DNA of 32,564 bases from Pseudolabrys sp. (GCA_030655215.1 JAURVZ010000092.1:1-32564), one strand, 5' to 3'. Positions 22,792-32,082 are shown, numbered from the stretch's first letter. The notes: generated by a model not told the origin, from the sequence alone. Translations and numbers: made by a program.

Positions 22792-23310
22792 ATGGCGGGT
22801 AGCGTCAACAAAGTGATTTTGATCGGCAATCTCGGCAAGGATCCGGAAATCCGCCGCACGCAAGATGGCCGTCCGATCGCCAATCTCAGCGTTGCGACAT
22901 CGGAGACCTGGCGCGACAAGACGACCGGCGAGCGCAAGGAAAAGACCGAGTGGCACCGCGTCGTCGTGTTCAACGAAGGCCTCTGCAAGGTCATCGAGCA
23001 GTATCTGAAGAAGGGCGCCAAGGTTTATCTTGAAGGCGCCCTGCAGACCCGCAAATGGACCGACAAGGACGGCCACGACAAATACTCGACCGAAGTCGTG
23101 CTGCAGGGCTTCAACTCGACGCTGACCATGCTCGATGGGCGTAGCGGCGGCGGCGCAGGTGCCGGTCCGTCTGATGACGGCGCGGAATACGGCGGTAGCA
23201 ACGGCGACTTCGGCTCGCGCGGCGTCAGCGGCGGCGGTGCGCCGGCCCGTAAGCCGGCCATGGCCAGCGCCGGCAAGCGCGACGACATGGACGACGAGAT
23301 TCCGTTCTAG
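22792..23310 (+). CDS. ssb: Single-stranded DNA-binding protein
   Basis: A 172-residue SSB. The OB fold occupies about residues 1-112, beginning [14 protein letters not shown] with the aromatic DNA-contact segments T-E-W-H-R-V-V-V-F and R-K-W-T-D-K-D-G. A Gly-rich linker follows (about 113-165). The last residues M-D-D-E-I-P-F form the acidic tip that binds repair and replication partners such as RecO, PriA or RecQ. Start 22792 has GGAGA upstream; the frame is open to 22750 but the extension is not SSB-like. SSB coats single-stranded DNA in replication and repair. An SOS box is present 187 bases upstream. It converges on the next gene with five bases between stops. Confidence 0.97.
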   Translation: MAGSVNKVILIGNLGKDPEIRRTQDGRPIANLSVATSETWRDKTTGERKEKTEWHRVVVFNEGLCKVIEQYLKKGAKVYLEGALQTRKWTDKDGHDKYSTEVVLQGFNSTLTMLDGRSGGGAGAGPSDDGAEYGGSNGDFGSRGVSGGGAPARKPAMASAGKRDDMDDEIPF

Positions 23311-23315
23311 CGTCG

Positions 23316-24650
23316 TTACGCCGGTTTTAACGGCGCCTTCGGCGGTGGCGTGACCCGCTCGCGGCGGGTCGGCGGCAGGCGCGACGCCAGCACCTTGTCA
23401 ATGCGGCGGCCGTCGAGATCGACCACCTCAAAACGCCAGCCATGCGCGGTGACGATTTCGCCGCAGGCCGGCAGATGGCCCATATAGGCGAGAATGAAGC
23501 CGGCAACCGTGTCGTAGTCCTGCTGCTCCGGCAGCGTGACGGCGAGATGTTCGGCCATTTCATCGGCGGGCAGGGAGCCGGCCAGCAGCCATGAGCCATC
23601 GGCGCGGCGGAACGCCTCCGGCTCGTCCGTATCGGTGTCGGCGCGGAAGACGCCGGCGATCGCTTCCAGCATGTCGGCCGGCGTGATGATGCCTTCGAAA
23701 TGGCCGTACTCGTCATGCACGAGCGCCATCGGCACTTCGGCATCGCGCAATGTCGCCAGCACGGCCAGCGCATCGGCCGTGTCATGCACGACCGGCGCTT
23801 CGCGGATGTGCTGACGAATATCGAGAGGTTTGCGCGCCAAGGCGGCGGCGAGCAGATCGCGCGTCTGCACAACGCCGATCAAATTATCGACGGTTTCACC
23901 GGCGGGCAGGCGCGAATGCTGCGCATTTTTCAGCGTCTGCCGGATCGCCTTGTCGGAGGCGGTGAGATCGATCCAGTGCACATCTGTGCGCGGCGTCATG
24001 ACGCCGCTGACACTGCGGTCACCGAGCCGCATCACGCCTGAAATCAGTTTGCGTTCGCCGGGCTCGATGACGCCGGCGGTTTCGGCTTCGGCGATGATGG
24101 TCTTGATTTCCTCGTCGGAAACGCCGCTTTCGGATGGCGCATCCTGGCGCAGCAAGCGCAACAGCGCGCGGCCGGAGAAGTCGAGCAGCCAGACGACCGG
24201 CTTGGACACAAGCGCAAGGACGGTCATCGCCGGCGCGACCATGGTCGCGACCTTTTCCGGATTGCGCAGCGCGATCTGCTTCGGCACCAGTTCGCCGGCA
24301 ATGAGCGAGGCATAGGTGATCAGCGCGACAACGATGCCGATGCCGGCCGGTTCGGCAAAGGCGGGCGGCAGGCCAAGCTCGAGCAGAGTGTCGGTCAGGC
24401 GCAGGCCGAGTGTCGCGCCGGACACCGCGCCGGAGACGACCCCGACCAGGGTAATGCCGATCTGCACCGTCGAGAGAAACCGCCCGGGATCGGACGCCAG
24501 CGCCAGAGCGCGGCGCGAGCCATAGACATTGCGGTCAATCATCGCCTTGAGCCGGCTTGGGCGGGACGACACGATGGCCAGTTCGGACATAGCCAGAAGG
24601 CCGTTGATGACGATCAGGACGGCGACGATGGCAAGTTCAAGGTAAAGCAT
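23316..24650 (-). CDS. CNNM / CBS-pair / CorC_HlyC family membrane protein
   Basis: A 444-residue protein often annotated as haemolysin-like. Residues 1-165 form the CNNM (DUF21) membrane domain, with N-G-L-L-A-M-S-E-L-A-I-V near 16 and G-E-L-V-P-K-Q-I-A-L-R-N-P-E at 119-132, both hallmarks of this Mg2+/cation transport family. Two CBS domains follow at about 213-332 (V-M-T-P-R-T-D-V, V-H-D-E-Y-G-H-F-E-G-I-I-T). A CorC_HlyC module (about 345-425) precedes a basic, Pro-rich tail. The CBS pair probably senses nucleotide. In relatives the protein takes part in Mg2+ or Co2+ efflux. Its stop is only five bases from that of ssb. The start is the ATG at 24650 after a GAGAGA. Confidence 0.9.
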   Translation of the reverse strand: MLYLELAIVAVLIVINGLLAMSELAIVSSRPSRLKAMIDRNVYGSRRALALASDPGRFLSTVQIGITLVGVVSGAVSGATLGLRLTDTLLELGLPPAFAEPAGIGIVVALITYASLIAGELVPKQIALRNPEKVATMVAPAMTVLALVSKPVVWLLDFSGRALLRLLRQDAPSESGVSDEEIKTIIAEAETAGVIEPGERKLISGVMRLGDRSVSGVMTPRTDVHWIDLTASDKAIRQTLKNAQHSRLPAGETVDNLIGVVQTRDLLAAALARKPLDIRQHIREAPVVHDTADALAVLATLRDAEVPMALVHDEYGHFEGIITPADMLEAIAGVFRADTDTDEPEAFRRADGSWLLAGSLPADEMAEHLAVTLPEQQDYDTVAGFILAYMGHLPACGEIVTAHGWRFEVVDLDGRRIDKVLASRLPPTRRERVTPPPKAPLKPA

Positions 24651-24740
24651 GGTCTCTCATATAGGGACGCGGCCGGCTCCGCAGGAGGTGTCATGGTGCC
24701 GCGCGATGATTTGCGCAGCTGGCGGTTCCGCTGCGTCGTC

Positions 24741-25367
24741 TCAACCCGCCATGGCCACCTTGACGCCGTCAATGACGAACTGCACCGCAAGCGCGGCGAG
24801 CAGCACGCCCAGAATGCGCGAGGCGACCGAGGTCGCCGTGGTGCCGAGAAACCGGGCGATGCGGTTGGCGGTTTCAAAGGCGGTGAAGCACAAAGCCATC
24901 ACCAGCACGATGACGCCGAGCAGCAGGCCGAGATGCAGCGGATCGCCGCCACTTCGGCTGGCCAGCAGCACGCAGGCCGTGATGGCGCCGGGCCCGGCCA
25001 TCAGCGGAATGGCGAGCGGGAAGGCGGCGATGTTGCTGACGTGCTCTTCGACGGCATTCTCGGCGGTTTCGGTCTGACGCTCGACGCGCACGCCGAACAC
25101 CATTTCCGAGGCAATCGAAAACAGCAGCAGGCCGCCGGCGATGCGGAAGGCGGGCAGGCCGATCGACAGCATGCGCAACAGCCAGTCACCGGCCAGAGTG
25201 GCGCCGGCAAGGATCAGGAACGCAATGAAGCAGGCGCGCAGCGCGACGCTGCGACGCGACTTCGGCGGCAGGCCTTGGGTGATGGCAATGAAGGACGGCA
25301 CCAGCCCGATCGGGTCGACGACGACCAGCAACGTGACCAGCGCGGACACGACAAACTCGATCGGCAT
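24741..25367 (-). CDS. MarC family integral membrane protein
   Basis: A 208-residue, six-helix membrane protein of the MarC/UPF0056 family. Landmarks are L-L-V-V-V-D-P-I-G-L-V-P-S-F at residues 13-26, I-A-G-G-L-L-L-F in helix 3, F-P-L-A-I-P-L-M-A-G-P-G-A-I in the central re-entrant part, and R-I-L-G-V-L-L-A-A-L-A-V-Q in the last helix. The family is unassigned; the name comes from the E. coli mar locus, though a role in multidrug resistance is not supported. ATG 25367 matches the family N-terminus (M-P-I-E-F-V-V); the longer frame to 25469 is rejected. It precedes the CNNM gene on the same strand with a 90-base gap. Confidence 0.88.
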   Translation of the reverse strand: MPIEFVVSALVTLLVVVDPIGLVPSFIAITQGLPPKSRRSVALRACFIAFLILAGATLAGDWLLRMLSIGLPAFRIAGGLLLFSIASEMVFGVRVERQTETAENAVEEHVSNIAAFPLAIPLMAGPGAITACVLLASRSGGDPLHLGLLLGVIVLVMALCFTAFETANRIARFLGTTATSVASRILGVLLAALAVQFVIDGVKVAMAG

Positions 25368-25605
25368 GGATGTCGTCGCTCCGGTTGACGGCCGGACCCT
25401 AGCATTCGCGAGCGTCAGACGGGTGACCGATTGTGACAGCTTTACGCGAGGCTTTGCGGTAAGCCGCAAGGCACCTGTTTCGGCTCCAATAAGTAATTGA
25501 AAAATAACAGGAAAATAGCGCGTTTCCGGCGTGTTTATTGTTGGCGCCGGGGCCCTGAATCAGCTAGAAAAATCGAGATTCTTCAGCCCTGCAGGAACGC
25601 CACTT

Positions 25606-28374
25606 TTGTCCGACACCGAAACACCCAAATCGGGGGGCGACCAGCCCACCGACGTGCGCCCTGTCTCAATCACCGAAGAGATGAAGCGGTCGTATCTCGA
25701 TTACGCGATGAGCGTAATCGTGTCGCGCGCGCTGCCCGATGTGCGCGACGGTTTGAAGCCGGTACATCGCCGCATCCTCTATTCGATGCACGAGCAGGGC
25801 CATACGCCGGACAAGAAATACGTCAAGTCGGCGCGCATCGTCGGCGACGTGATGGGCAAATATCATCCGCACGGCGACCAGTCGATCTATGACGCCTTAG
25901 TGCGCATGGCGCAGGATTTCTCGATGCGCCTGATGTTGGTCGACGGGCAGGGCAATTTCGGCTCGGTTGACGGCGATCCGGCGGCGGCGATGCGTTACAC
26001 CGAGTCGCGCATGGCGAAATCGGCGATGGCGCTCATCGACGACATCGACAAGGACACCGTCAATTTCCAGGAGAACTACGACGGCAGCGAGAAAGAGCCG
26101 GTCGTTCTGCCGGCGCGCTTCCCGAATTTGCTGGTCAATGGCGCCGGCGGCATTGCCGTCGGCATGGCGACCAATATCCCGCCGCATAACCTCGGCGAAG
26201 TGATCGACGCGACCATCGCGGTCATCGACAATCCGGGGATCACGACCGACGATTTAATCCAGATCATCCCCGGTCCCGATTTCCCGACCGGCGGCATCAT
26301 TCTCGGCCGCTCCGGCATTTACAGCGCCTATCACACCGGACGTGGCTCCGTCGTCATGCGCGGCAAGGTCGCTTTCGAGACGCTCCGCAAGGAGCGCGAA
26401 GCGATCATCATCTCGGAAATTCCGTATCAGGTGAACAAGGCGACGATGGTCGAACGCATCGCCGAGCTGGTGCGCGACAAGAAGATCGAAGGTATTTCCG
26501 ACCTGCGCGATGAATCCGACCGCGACGGCTACCGCGTCGTCATCGAGCTCAAGCGCGATGCCGAGCGCGATGTCGTGCTGAACCAGCTTTACCGCTTTAC
26601 GCCGCTGCAGACGAGCTTCGGCGTCAACACCGTGGCGCTCGATGGCGGCCGCCCGATGGTGATGAAGCTCAAGGACATGCTCAACGCCTTCGTCGCGTTC
26701 CGCGAAGAGGTCGTGTCCCGCCGCACCAAGTTCCTGCTGAATAAGGCGCGCGACCGCGCCCATGTGTTGGTCGGCCTTGCCATTGCGGTTGCCAATATTG
26801 ACGAAGTCATCAGGCTGATCCGTGCCTCGGCAGATGCCCGTGAAGCGCGCGAGGCCTTGATGGCGCGCGACTGGCCGGCCAAGGACATGATCAACATGGT
26901 GCTGTTGATCGACGATCCGCGCCACAAGGTTTCGCCGGAAGGCAATACGCGGCTGTCGCTTGAACAGGCACAGGCCATTCTCGATCTGCGCTTGCAGCGC
27001 CTGACCGCTCTCGGCCGCGATGAAATCTCCGCCGAACTGGACAAGCTCGCCGCCGAAATCGCCGACTATCTCGATATCCTGCGTTCACGCGTGCGCATCC
27101 AGACCATCATCAAAGACGACCTGCTGTCGATGAAGACGCAGTTCGCCACGCCGCGCCGCACCGAGATCACCGAAGCGATCGGCGATCTGGAAGACGAAGA
27201 CCTGATTCAGCGCGAAGAGATGGTCGTTACTGTCTCGCATCTCGGTTACGTCAAGCGCGTGCCGCTCTCGACCTATCGCGCGCAGAAGCGCGGCGGCAAA
27301 GGCCGCTCCGGCATGCAGACGCGCGATGAGGATTTCGTCTCGCGGCTGTTCGTCGCCTCGACCCATACGCCGGTGCTGTTCTTCTCGTCGCGTGGCCAGG
27401 TCTATAAGGAAAAGGTCTGGCGTTTGCCGCTGGCCGCGCCGCAGGCCAAAGGCAAGGCGATGATCAACATCCTGCCGCTCGAAACCGGCGAGACCATCAC
27501 CTCCATCATGCCGCTGCCGGAGGATGAATCGTCCTGGGCCAATCTCGACGTCATGTTCGCGTCGACCAAGGGCACCGTCCGGCGCAACAAGCTGTCCGAC
27601 TTCGTCGATGTGCGCCGCTCCGGCATCATTGCCATGAAGTTGACTGACGGCGAGGGCATTGTCGGTGTGCAAATCTGCACCGAGAAGGACGACGTGCTGC
27701 TAACGTCGTCGGGCGGCCAGTGCATCCGCTTCGCCGTGCCGGAAGTGCGCGTCTTTACCGGCCGCACCTCAATGGGTGTGCGCGGCATTGCACTCGACAA
27801 TGACGACCGCCTGATTTCGATGACCATTCTGCGCCATATCGACGTGTCGTCGGACGAGCGCGCCGCTTACCTGAAGCGGGCCAGCGCCATTCGCCGCGGC
27901 ACCGGCGCCGAAGTGGAAGACGCCGGCGTGCCGGCCGATATCGAGGAGACGATGGAGGCCGAGGGCGGCGACATCGCCAATATCGAACTCGGCGAGCAGC
28001 GCTATGTCGAACTGTCGGAAGCCGAGCAGTTCGTGCTGACTCTGTCCGAGCGCGGCTATGGCAAGCGCACCTCGTCTTACGAATACCGGATCACCGGCCG
28101 CGGCGGCAAAGGCATTGTCGCCATGGATATCTGGGAAAAGAAGGGCGGCACGTTCCAGCTTAAGCCGAAGATCGGCCGGCTGGTCGCGTCCTTCCCGATC
28201 GAGGAAGACGACCAGGTCATGCTGGTCACCGATGCCGGCAAGCTTATCCGCACGACATCGGCGGGCATCCGCATCGCCGGCCGCTCGACGCAGGGCGTCA
28301 TTGTTTTGGATACCGCTGAAGACGAGCATGTTGTGTCGGTGGAGCGGCTGAGCGAGGATGAGGCGGCGGAGTAA
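25606..28374 (+). CDS. gyrA: DNA gyrase subunit A
   Basis: A 922-residue GyrA, the breakage-reunion subunit that with GyrB introduces negative supercoils. The winged-helix/tower part has the catalytic Tyr131 (A-A-M-R-Y-T-E-S-R). The QRDR reads Y-H-P-H-G-D91-Q92-S-I-Y-D96, so the E. coli Ser83 position is Gln. The C-terminal beta-pinwheel has the GyrA box Q560-K-R-G-G-K-G566 and an acidic end. There is no ATG before the conserved start [10 protein letters not shown]; the first is too late. TTG 25606 follows AGGAA with eight bases between and gives M-S-D-T-E-T-P-K, a normal length. A GTG at 25531 would add 25 residues with no family likeness. Regulation is not evident. The gene is not accompanied by gyrB. 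Confidence 0.96.
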   Translation: MSDTETPKSGGDQPTDVRPVSITEEMKRSYLDYAMSVIVSRALPDVRDGLKPVHRRILYSMHEQGHTPDKKYVKSARIVGDVMGKYHPHGDQSIYDALVRMAQDFSMRLMLVDGQGNFGSVDGDPAAAMRYTESRMAKSAMALIDDIDKDTVNFQENYDGSEKEPVVLPARFPNLLVNGAGGIAVGMATNIPPHNLGEVIDATIAVIDNPGITTDDLIQIIPGPDFPTGGIILGRSGIYSAYHTGRGSVVMRGKVAFETLRKEREAIIISEIPYQVNKATMVERIAELVRDKKIEGISDLRDESDRDGYRVVIELKRDAERDVVLNQLYRFTPLQTSFGVNTVALDGGRPMVMKLKDMLNAFVAFREEVVSRRTKFLLNKARDRAHVLVGLAIAVANIDEVIRLIRASADAREAREALMARDWPAKDMINMVLLIDDPRHKVSPEGNTRLSLEQAQAILDLRLQRLTALGRDEISAELDKLAAEIADYLDILRSRVRIQTIIKDDLLSMKTQFATPRRTEITEAIGDLEDEDLIQREEMVVTVSHLGYVKRVPLSTYRAQKRGGKGRSGMQTRDEDFVSRLFVASTHTPVLFFSSRGQVYKEKVWRLPLAAPQAKGKAMINILPLETGETITSIMPLPEDESSWANLDVMFASTKGTVRRNKLSDFVDVRRSGIIAMKLTDGEGIVGVQICTEKDDVLLTSSGGQCIRFAVPEVRVFTGRTSMGVRGIALDNDDRLISMTILRHIDVSSDERAAYLKRASAIRRGTGAEVEDAGVPADIEETMEAEGGDIANIELGEQRYVELSEAEQFVLTLSERGYGKRTSSYEYRITGRGGKGIVAMDIWEKKGGTFQLKPKIGRLVASFPIEEDDQVMLVTDAGKLIRTTSAGIRIAGRSTQGVIVLDTAEDEHVVSVERLSEDEAAE

Positions 28375-28440
28375 AGTATGATCTACGACGGGAAAGTGCC
28401 CCGAAATAGCCACACCTAGCCGTGGCATCAGGATTTAGAA

Positions 28441-28827
28441 ATGGATCGCCGCAAAGCCAGCGATATACTCGAAGGGGTCCTTCGATTGGCGTGCCGCCTT
28501 TCGCATGTCGATCAGAAGCAGTTTCGTATAAAAGACGTTAGCGGATCGGGGACGATCGATTCCTATATTAGCATTCAGAACGTGGACGCTATCGTCGGCA
28601 CAAAGAAGGCCATTGGCGAACGGCTTATTCGCCGTACGTTCGGAATATATCAAGCCTCTCAGGGGTCGCCAGTTGTTTTACGGATATTGGAATCTGATGC
28701 GAACAAAGGTGATACTGATTACCGTTCAACGTGGGAAAGGCCGGCCGAGGACATGAGTGCTTGGAAGGAAATGGCCAATCTTTTGGCGCAGAGTATTCAA
28801 GAGCTTGGCTCCGCATTTTCCAAGTGA
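28441..28827 (+). CDS. Orphan protein of unknown function, lower GC
   Basis: A 128-residue soluble protein with no motif I recognise. It reads as an alpha/beta fold: an N-terminal helix (A-S-D-I-L-E-G-V-L-R-L-A-C-R-L), strands around I-D-S-Y-I-S-I and F-G-I-Y-Q-A, and a long C-terminal helix (W-K-E-M-A-N-L-L-A-Q-S-I-Q-E-L). The ATG has AGGA seven bases upstream, a good ribosome site. Its GC content and third-position choice are clearly less G/C-biased than gyrA and lysE-like neighbours, which suggests recent acquisition. It lies alone between gyrA and the LysE gene, on the same strand. Confidence 0.65.
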   Translation: MDRRKASDILEGVLRLACRLSHVDQKQFRIKDVSGSGTIDSYISIQNVDAIVGTKKAIGERLIRRTFGIYQASQGSPVVLRILESDANKGDTDYRSTWERPAEDMSAWKEMANLLAQSIQELGSAFSK

Positions 28828-28862
28828 TAGTGTAGCGCTACGGCGGGATCAGATTGCTCACC

Positions 28863-29477
28863 ATGAACTACCAGCTCTTCACCGCCTTCCTGCTCATCAC
28901 CCTCATTCTCGTCCTCACGCCCGGGCCGATCGTCACCTTGGTGATTGCCACCGGCGCGACGCGCGGCGCGCGGGCAGGGCTGCTCACGGTCGCCGGCAGC
29001 ACGGTCGGAAATGCCATCCTCGTCGGTGCCATCGCGCTCGGCCTTAGCCTGGTCATGCAGCACGCGGCGATCATCTTTGAATGGCTGCGCTGGATCGGTG
29101 CGGCTTATCTCATCTGGCTCGGCGTCCAGGCCTGGCGGCACGCCAGCGATGCGCCGGCGGCGGTTGAGCCCGCCGGCCACGTCTATTTCCGCCGCGGCTT
29201 CCTGGCGGCAATCTCGAACCCGAAAACGATTGCCTTCTTCACGGCGTTCCTGCCGCAGTTCATCGATCCGACATTGCCGGCGGGCTTTCAACTCTTCGTC
29301 ATGTGCTCGGTCGCAATAATCCTCGCGACCTTCACCGATGCCGGCTGGGCAATCATCGCCGGCGCCGGCCGCGCTTTCTTCCTCAAGCGCGCCAGCGCCA
29401 AATGGCTGGGCCGTATTTGCGGTGTCGCCTTGATCGGCGGCGGCGTCTGGCTGTCGCTGGCGAGGCGGCCCGGTTAG
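28863..29477 (+). CDS. LysE family amino-acid exporter
   Basis: A 204-residue, six-helix inner-membrane protein. The family signature is clear at the start: L-I-L-V-L-T-P-G-P-I-V-T-L-V-I-A-T-G-A-T-R-G, then I-G-A-A-Y-L-I-W-L-G-V in the second helix group and F-L-A-A-I-S-N-P-K-T-I-A-F-F-T-A-F-L-P-Q-F in the middle. LysE/RhtB proteins export lysine, threonine, homoserine lactone or other small amino compounds by proton exchange; the substrate here cannot be read. ATG 28863 is chosen; a TTG at 28854 would add three residues. It lies 35 bases after the orphan gene. Confidence 0.92.
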   Translation: MNYQLFTAFLLITLILVLTPGPIVTLVIATGATRGARAGLLTVAGSTVGNAILVGAIALGLSLVMQHAAIIFEWLRWIGAAYLIWLGVQAWRHASDAPAAVEPAGHVYFRRGFLAAISNPKTIAFFTAFLPQFIDPTLPAGFQLFVMCSVAIILATFTDAGWAIIAGAGRAFFLKRASAKWLGRICGVALIGGGVWLSLARRPG

Positions 29478-29607
29478 CCCCGGTAAAATTCACCGACAAT
29501 CCGATTAAAACTGGCGGCATTCACGAAGGCATTCGCTGCGATTTTGCGTGTATGCGGAGGTGTGTTTCACAACCGCACTGCGCGGCAAACTGGCAATCCC
29601 TTCGGCC

Positions 29608-30390
29608 ATGACTCGCGGCGAAATCTCAAATGCTCTCGGTCGCGTGATCCTGATTACGCTGGCACTGATGGCGGCATCTTACGTGCTGCTGATCGGCGTG
29701 CTGGTCTTGACGGGCTTTGACGATGCCTTGCTGCATTACACAATTGCCACGGTGTTCACCCTGATCCTGGCGCCGGCGGCTGCATTCCCGCTGGTGATCA
29801 TGTCGGACCGGATACGGCTGGCCAAGGTCGAGTTAGAGGCCCTGCTGCGCATCGACGGCCTGACCGAATTGCCGAACCGCCGCGCCTTCTTCGAGAAGGC
29901 CGGCGAAGTCTTTGCCGAGGACGGACCCATCTCGCTGATGATGATTGACGTCGATCACTTCAAGGCGGTCAACGACAATTACGGTCACGACACCGGCGAC
30001 CGCGTGCTGCGCTCCGTGGCGCAATCCATTCAGCAGGTTGTTGCGGGCGCGACAGGCACCGGCGTCAAGTTCGCCGCGCGTATTGGCGGCGAGGAATTCG
30101 CTGTGCTCGTCGAGGATCTCGACGCTACGCTGGCCGACAGGCTGGCCAACGAGTTGGTGCTGAAAATCGGCCAATTGCCGGTGCGCGGCGCGGCGCATTC
30201 CATCGCCGTCACGGTGAGTGTCGGTGTGGCGCATCGCCGGCATGGCGACTCGCCGGACATGGTGCTGCGCGCCGCCGACGGCGCCTGCTATCGCGCCAAG
30301 CGGCTCGGCCGCAATCAATGGCGCGATGCCGATATTTTCGACGACGAGCCGATGCCGCAGGCGCCGGCCAAAGCGATGACCGCCGCCTGA
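29608..30390 (+). CDS. Membrane GGDEF protein, probable diguanylate cyclase
   Basis: A 260-residue protein. Two membrane helices lie near residues 12-35 and 42-65, followed by a short linker and a GGDEF domain (about 80-245). Visible motifs are L-T-E-L-P-N-R-R-A-F-F, M-M-I-D-V-D-H-F-K-A-V-N-D-N-Y-G-H, the active-site G-G-E-E-F and V-T-V-S-V-G-V-A. These fit synthesis of cyclic di-GMP from GTP. The usual inhibitory R-x-x-D before the active site is absent (it reads G-T-G-V-K-F-A-A-R-I-G-G-E-E-F), so product inhibition is probably missing. ATG 29608 has no clear ribosome site; GTG 29548 would add 20 residues. The gene ends directly against the ankyrin gene's stop on the other strand. Confidence 0.85.
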   Translation: MTRGEISNALGRVILITLALMAASYVLLIGVLVLTGFDDALLHYTIATVFTLILAPAAAFPLVIMSDRIRLAKVELEALLRIDGLTELPNRRAFFEKAGEVFAEDGPISLMMIDVDHFKAVNDNYGHDTGDRVLRSVAQSIQQVVAGATGTGVKFAARIGGEEFAVLVEDLDATLADRLANELVLKIGQLPVRGAAHSIAVTVSVGVAHRRHGDSPDMVLRAADGACYRAKRLGRNQWRDADIFDDEPMPQAPAKAMTAA

Positions 30391-31083
30391 TCAGCGCGCG
30401 CCGGCTTTCTCCAGGATCGCCACCATGTCCGTGTACCCACGGCCGCGCGCAAGCTTGAGCGGCGTGTTGCCTTCGCGATCGGCGAGGGTGAGATTGGCGC
30501 CGGCCTTCACCAGGGCCTCAAGGCTTGCGGTGTGGCGCTTGCCGCCATTGCCGAGCACGATCGACTCGATCAACGCGGTCCAGTGCAGTGTGTTGACATG
30601 ATCGAGCGGCGCTTTCGACGAGATCAGCACCCGCACGACTTCATCATGGCCAAGATGCGCGGCGGCGATCAGGGCGGTGCCGTCCCACGGGCTGGTGACG
30701 TTGCTCGCTTTGCATCCGCCGGCCAGAGCGATCTTGAGCATCGGCACATCGTCGGCGACAGCAGCGATGGTGACGATGTCGTATTTCTGCGCATCGAGCG
30801 CATTGGCGTCTGCGCCCAGTTTCATCAGCAGCACCGCTGCCTCGTTGCGCTTGAGATGGGCGGCGACATGCAGCGGCGTGCGTTGATGGCCATCGCGGGC
30901 CTCCAGCGGTGCGCCGGCTTTCACAAGCTTCTCAATTTCGCCGGTGTCGCCTTTGGCGGCTGCGGCATGCAGGCCGCGATAGGCCGCGATCTCGGCGGCG
31001 CTCGGCGCGATCTGGGCGAGGGCAGGGACGGGCACGATCAACAATACGAGAGCGACAAGCCAGAACCGCAAAGAAAAGGGCAT
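30391..31083 (-). CDS. Exported ankyrin-repeat protein
   Basis: A 230-residue protein with a signal peptide (cut after V-P-A-L-A, residue 23), so the mature protein is periplasmic. About five or six ankyrin repeats fill the rest: L-H-A-A-A-A-K-G-D, T-P-L-H-V-A-A-H-L, a divergent repeat with I-V-T-I-A-A-V-A-D-D, T-A-L-I-A-A-A-H-L-G-H, T-A-L-I-E-S-I-V-L-G and T-P-L-K-L-A-R-G-R-G. Ankyrin repeats bind proteins. The ribosome site GGAGG stands seven bases before ATG but is buried in the arm of a terminator-like hairpin (31089-31116). The gene meets the GGDEF gene stop to stop with no gap. Confidence 0.9.
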   Translation of the reverse strand: MPFSLRFWLVALVLLIVPVPALAQIAPSAAEIAAYRGLHAAAAKGDTGEIEKLVKAGAPLEARDGHQRTPLHVAAHLKRNEAAVLLMKLGADANALDAQKYDIVTIAAVADDVPMLKIALAGGCKASNVTSPWDGTALIAAAHLGHDEVVRVLISSKAPLDHVNTLHWTALIESIVLGNGGKRHTASLEALVKAGANLTLADREGNTPLKLARGRGYTDMVAILEKAGAR

Positions 31084-31084
31084 G

Positions 31085-31116
31085 AAAAAGCCTCCGGGAG
31101 AATGCTCCCGAAGGCT
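31085..31116 (-). terminator. Terminator-like hairpin overlapping the ankyrin ribosome site
   Basis: Bases 31089-31100 pair with 31105-31116 (11 of 12) around AATG. On the minus strand the stem is followed by TTTTTC and then the ankyrin ATG. The GGAGG ribosome site of the ankyrin gene forms part of the distal arm. The hairpin ends the transcript of the small exported gene at 31154-31381 and may also mask translation of the ankyrin gene. Confidence 0.8.
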
Positions 31117-31153
31117 AACAATAATTGAGGCAATTTATGCGACGGCGCGCGAA

Positions 31154-31381
31154 TTAGTTTGAAGCGAGGCGCTCAGTCGTGATCAGCCGGATTTTCTTGT
31201 TGCCCATCTCGGTGCCAACGCAGTTGAGATAAGGCCAGGGGCGCTCGACGCAGGATTTCAAGGTGGCCTGCGCCTTTTCCGGCAGCGGACCGGCATCCAC
31301 AGTGGCGCCAGGCATAGAGGCAACCGTAAACACGGCGGCTACGGCGGCGGCGGAGAGAATGGCTGACAGGGCTTTGAGCAT
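31154..31381 (-). CDS. Small exported two-cysteine protein of unknown function
   Basis: A 75-residue protein. The signal peptide (L-K-A-L-S-A-I-L-S-A-A-A-V-A-A-V) is cut about residue 22-30. The mature part is some 45 residues, with C-V-E-R-P-W-P-Y-L-N-C-V-G-T, in which two Cys nine apart can form a disulfide, and G-N-K-K-I-R-L-I-T-T-E-R-L near the end. I have seen this R-P-W-P-Y-L-N-C pattern in short rhizobial exported proteins but know no function. An AAGGAACGG lies upstream of ATG 31381. Its transcript ends at the hairpin 31085-31116. Confidence 0.75.
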   Translation of the reverse strand: MLKALSAILSAAAVAAVFTVASMPGATVDAGPLPEKAQATLKSCVERPWPYLNCVGTEMGNKKIRLITTERLASN

Positions 31382-31566
31382 GGCTATTCCGTTCCTTGAT
31401 GAGCACGACCATCAGTCGCGCCCGTCTGGCGAAAGGTTCAAATTCTTCACAGAAGGTTCGCCTCGGTAACGGGCGAGAGGCCGAAAAGTTCAAACCGGCT
31501 TGACAATCCCCGCAGCTGTCCAGCGGCGGCCTTGCGGGCGGCAAAACGGCGGGCTAGACCCCGCTT

Positions 31567-32082
31567 ATGCCCAAGGCCGGTACCAAGATCGCCCTTTATG
31601 CGGGGTCTTTTGACCCCGTCACCAACGGCCACATCGATGTGGTGCGCCACGCCGTGCGGCTGGCCGACAGGCTGGTGCTGGCGATCGGCGTCCATCCCGG
31701 CAAGGCGCCGCTGTTTCCGACCGGGGAGCGGCTGGCCATGCTGGAAGAGACCTGCGTGCCGCTCGGCCGCGAGGCCGGGTGCGAGATCACCTGCATTACC
31801 TTCGACAACCTTGTCGTCGAGGCGGCCAAAAAGGCCGGCGCCCATGTCCTGATCCGGGGTTTACGCGACGGCACCGATTTCGACTACGAAATGCAAATGG
31901 CCGGCATGAACGAGACTATGGTGCCGCAGGTACAAACGGTGTTTCTGCCGGCATCCCCGGCGGTGCGCCCGATCACGGCCACATTGGTCCGGCAGATCGC
32001 GGCCATGGGCGGCGACGTGTCGGCGTTCGTGCCGCCGTCCGTTGTCGGGCGCCTGAAGAAGCGCTTTTCGGCCAAAGCTTAA
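31567..32082 (+). CDS. coaD: Phosphopantetheine adenylyltransferase
   Basis: A 171-residue enzyme of the nucleotidyltransferase superfamily that joins 4'-phosphopantetheine to AMP from ATP, the fourth step of coenzyme A synthesis. The nucleotide-binding motif [10 protein letters not shown] (T-N-G-H at 19-22) is intact. Further landmarks are [21 protein letters not shown] near residues 97-117 and [10 protein letters not shown] near 138-147, standing in place of I-S-S-T-L-V-R. The length is normal. The start has little ribosome-site signal. A peptidyl-prolyl isomerase gene follows 15 bases later, an arrangement common in this group. Confidence 0.96.
   Translation: MPKAGTKIALYAGSFDPVTNGHIDVVRHAVRLADRLVLAIGVHPGKAPLFPTGERLAMLEETCVPLGREAGCEITCITFDNLVVEAAKKAGAHVLIRGLRDGTDFDYEMQMAGMNETMVPQVQTVFLPASPAVRPITATLVRQIAAMGGDVSAFVPPSVVGRLKKRFSAKA

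Noticed and set aside
28409..28426. GCCAC...GTGGC hairpin after gyrA, considered as terminator
   Set aside because: Five-base stem, eight-base loop and no T-run.
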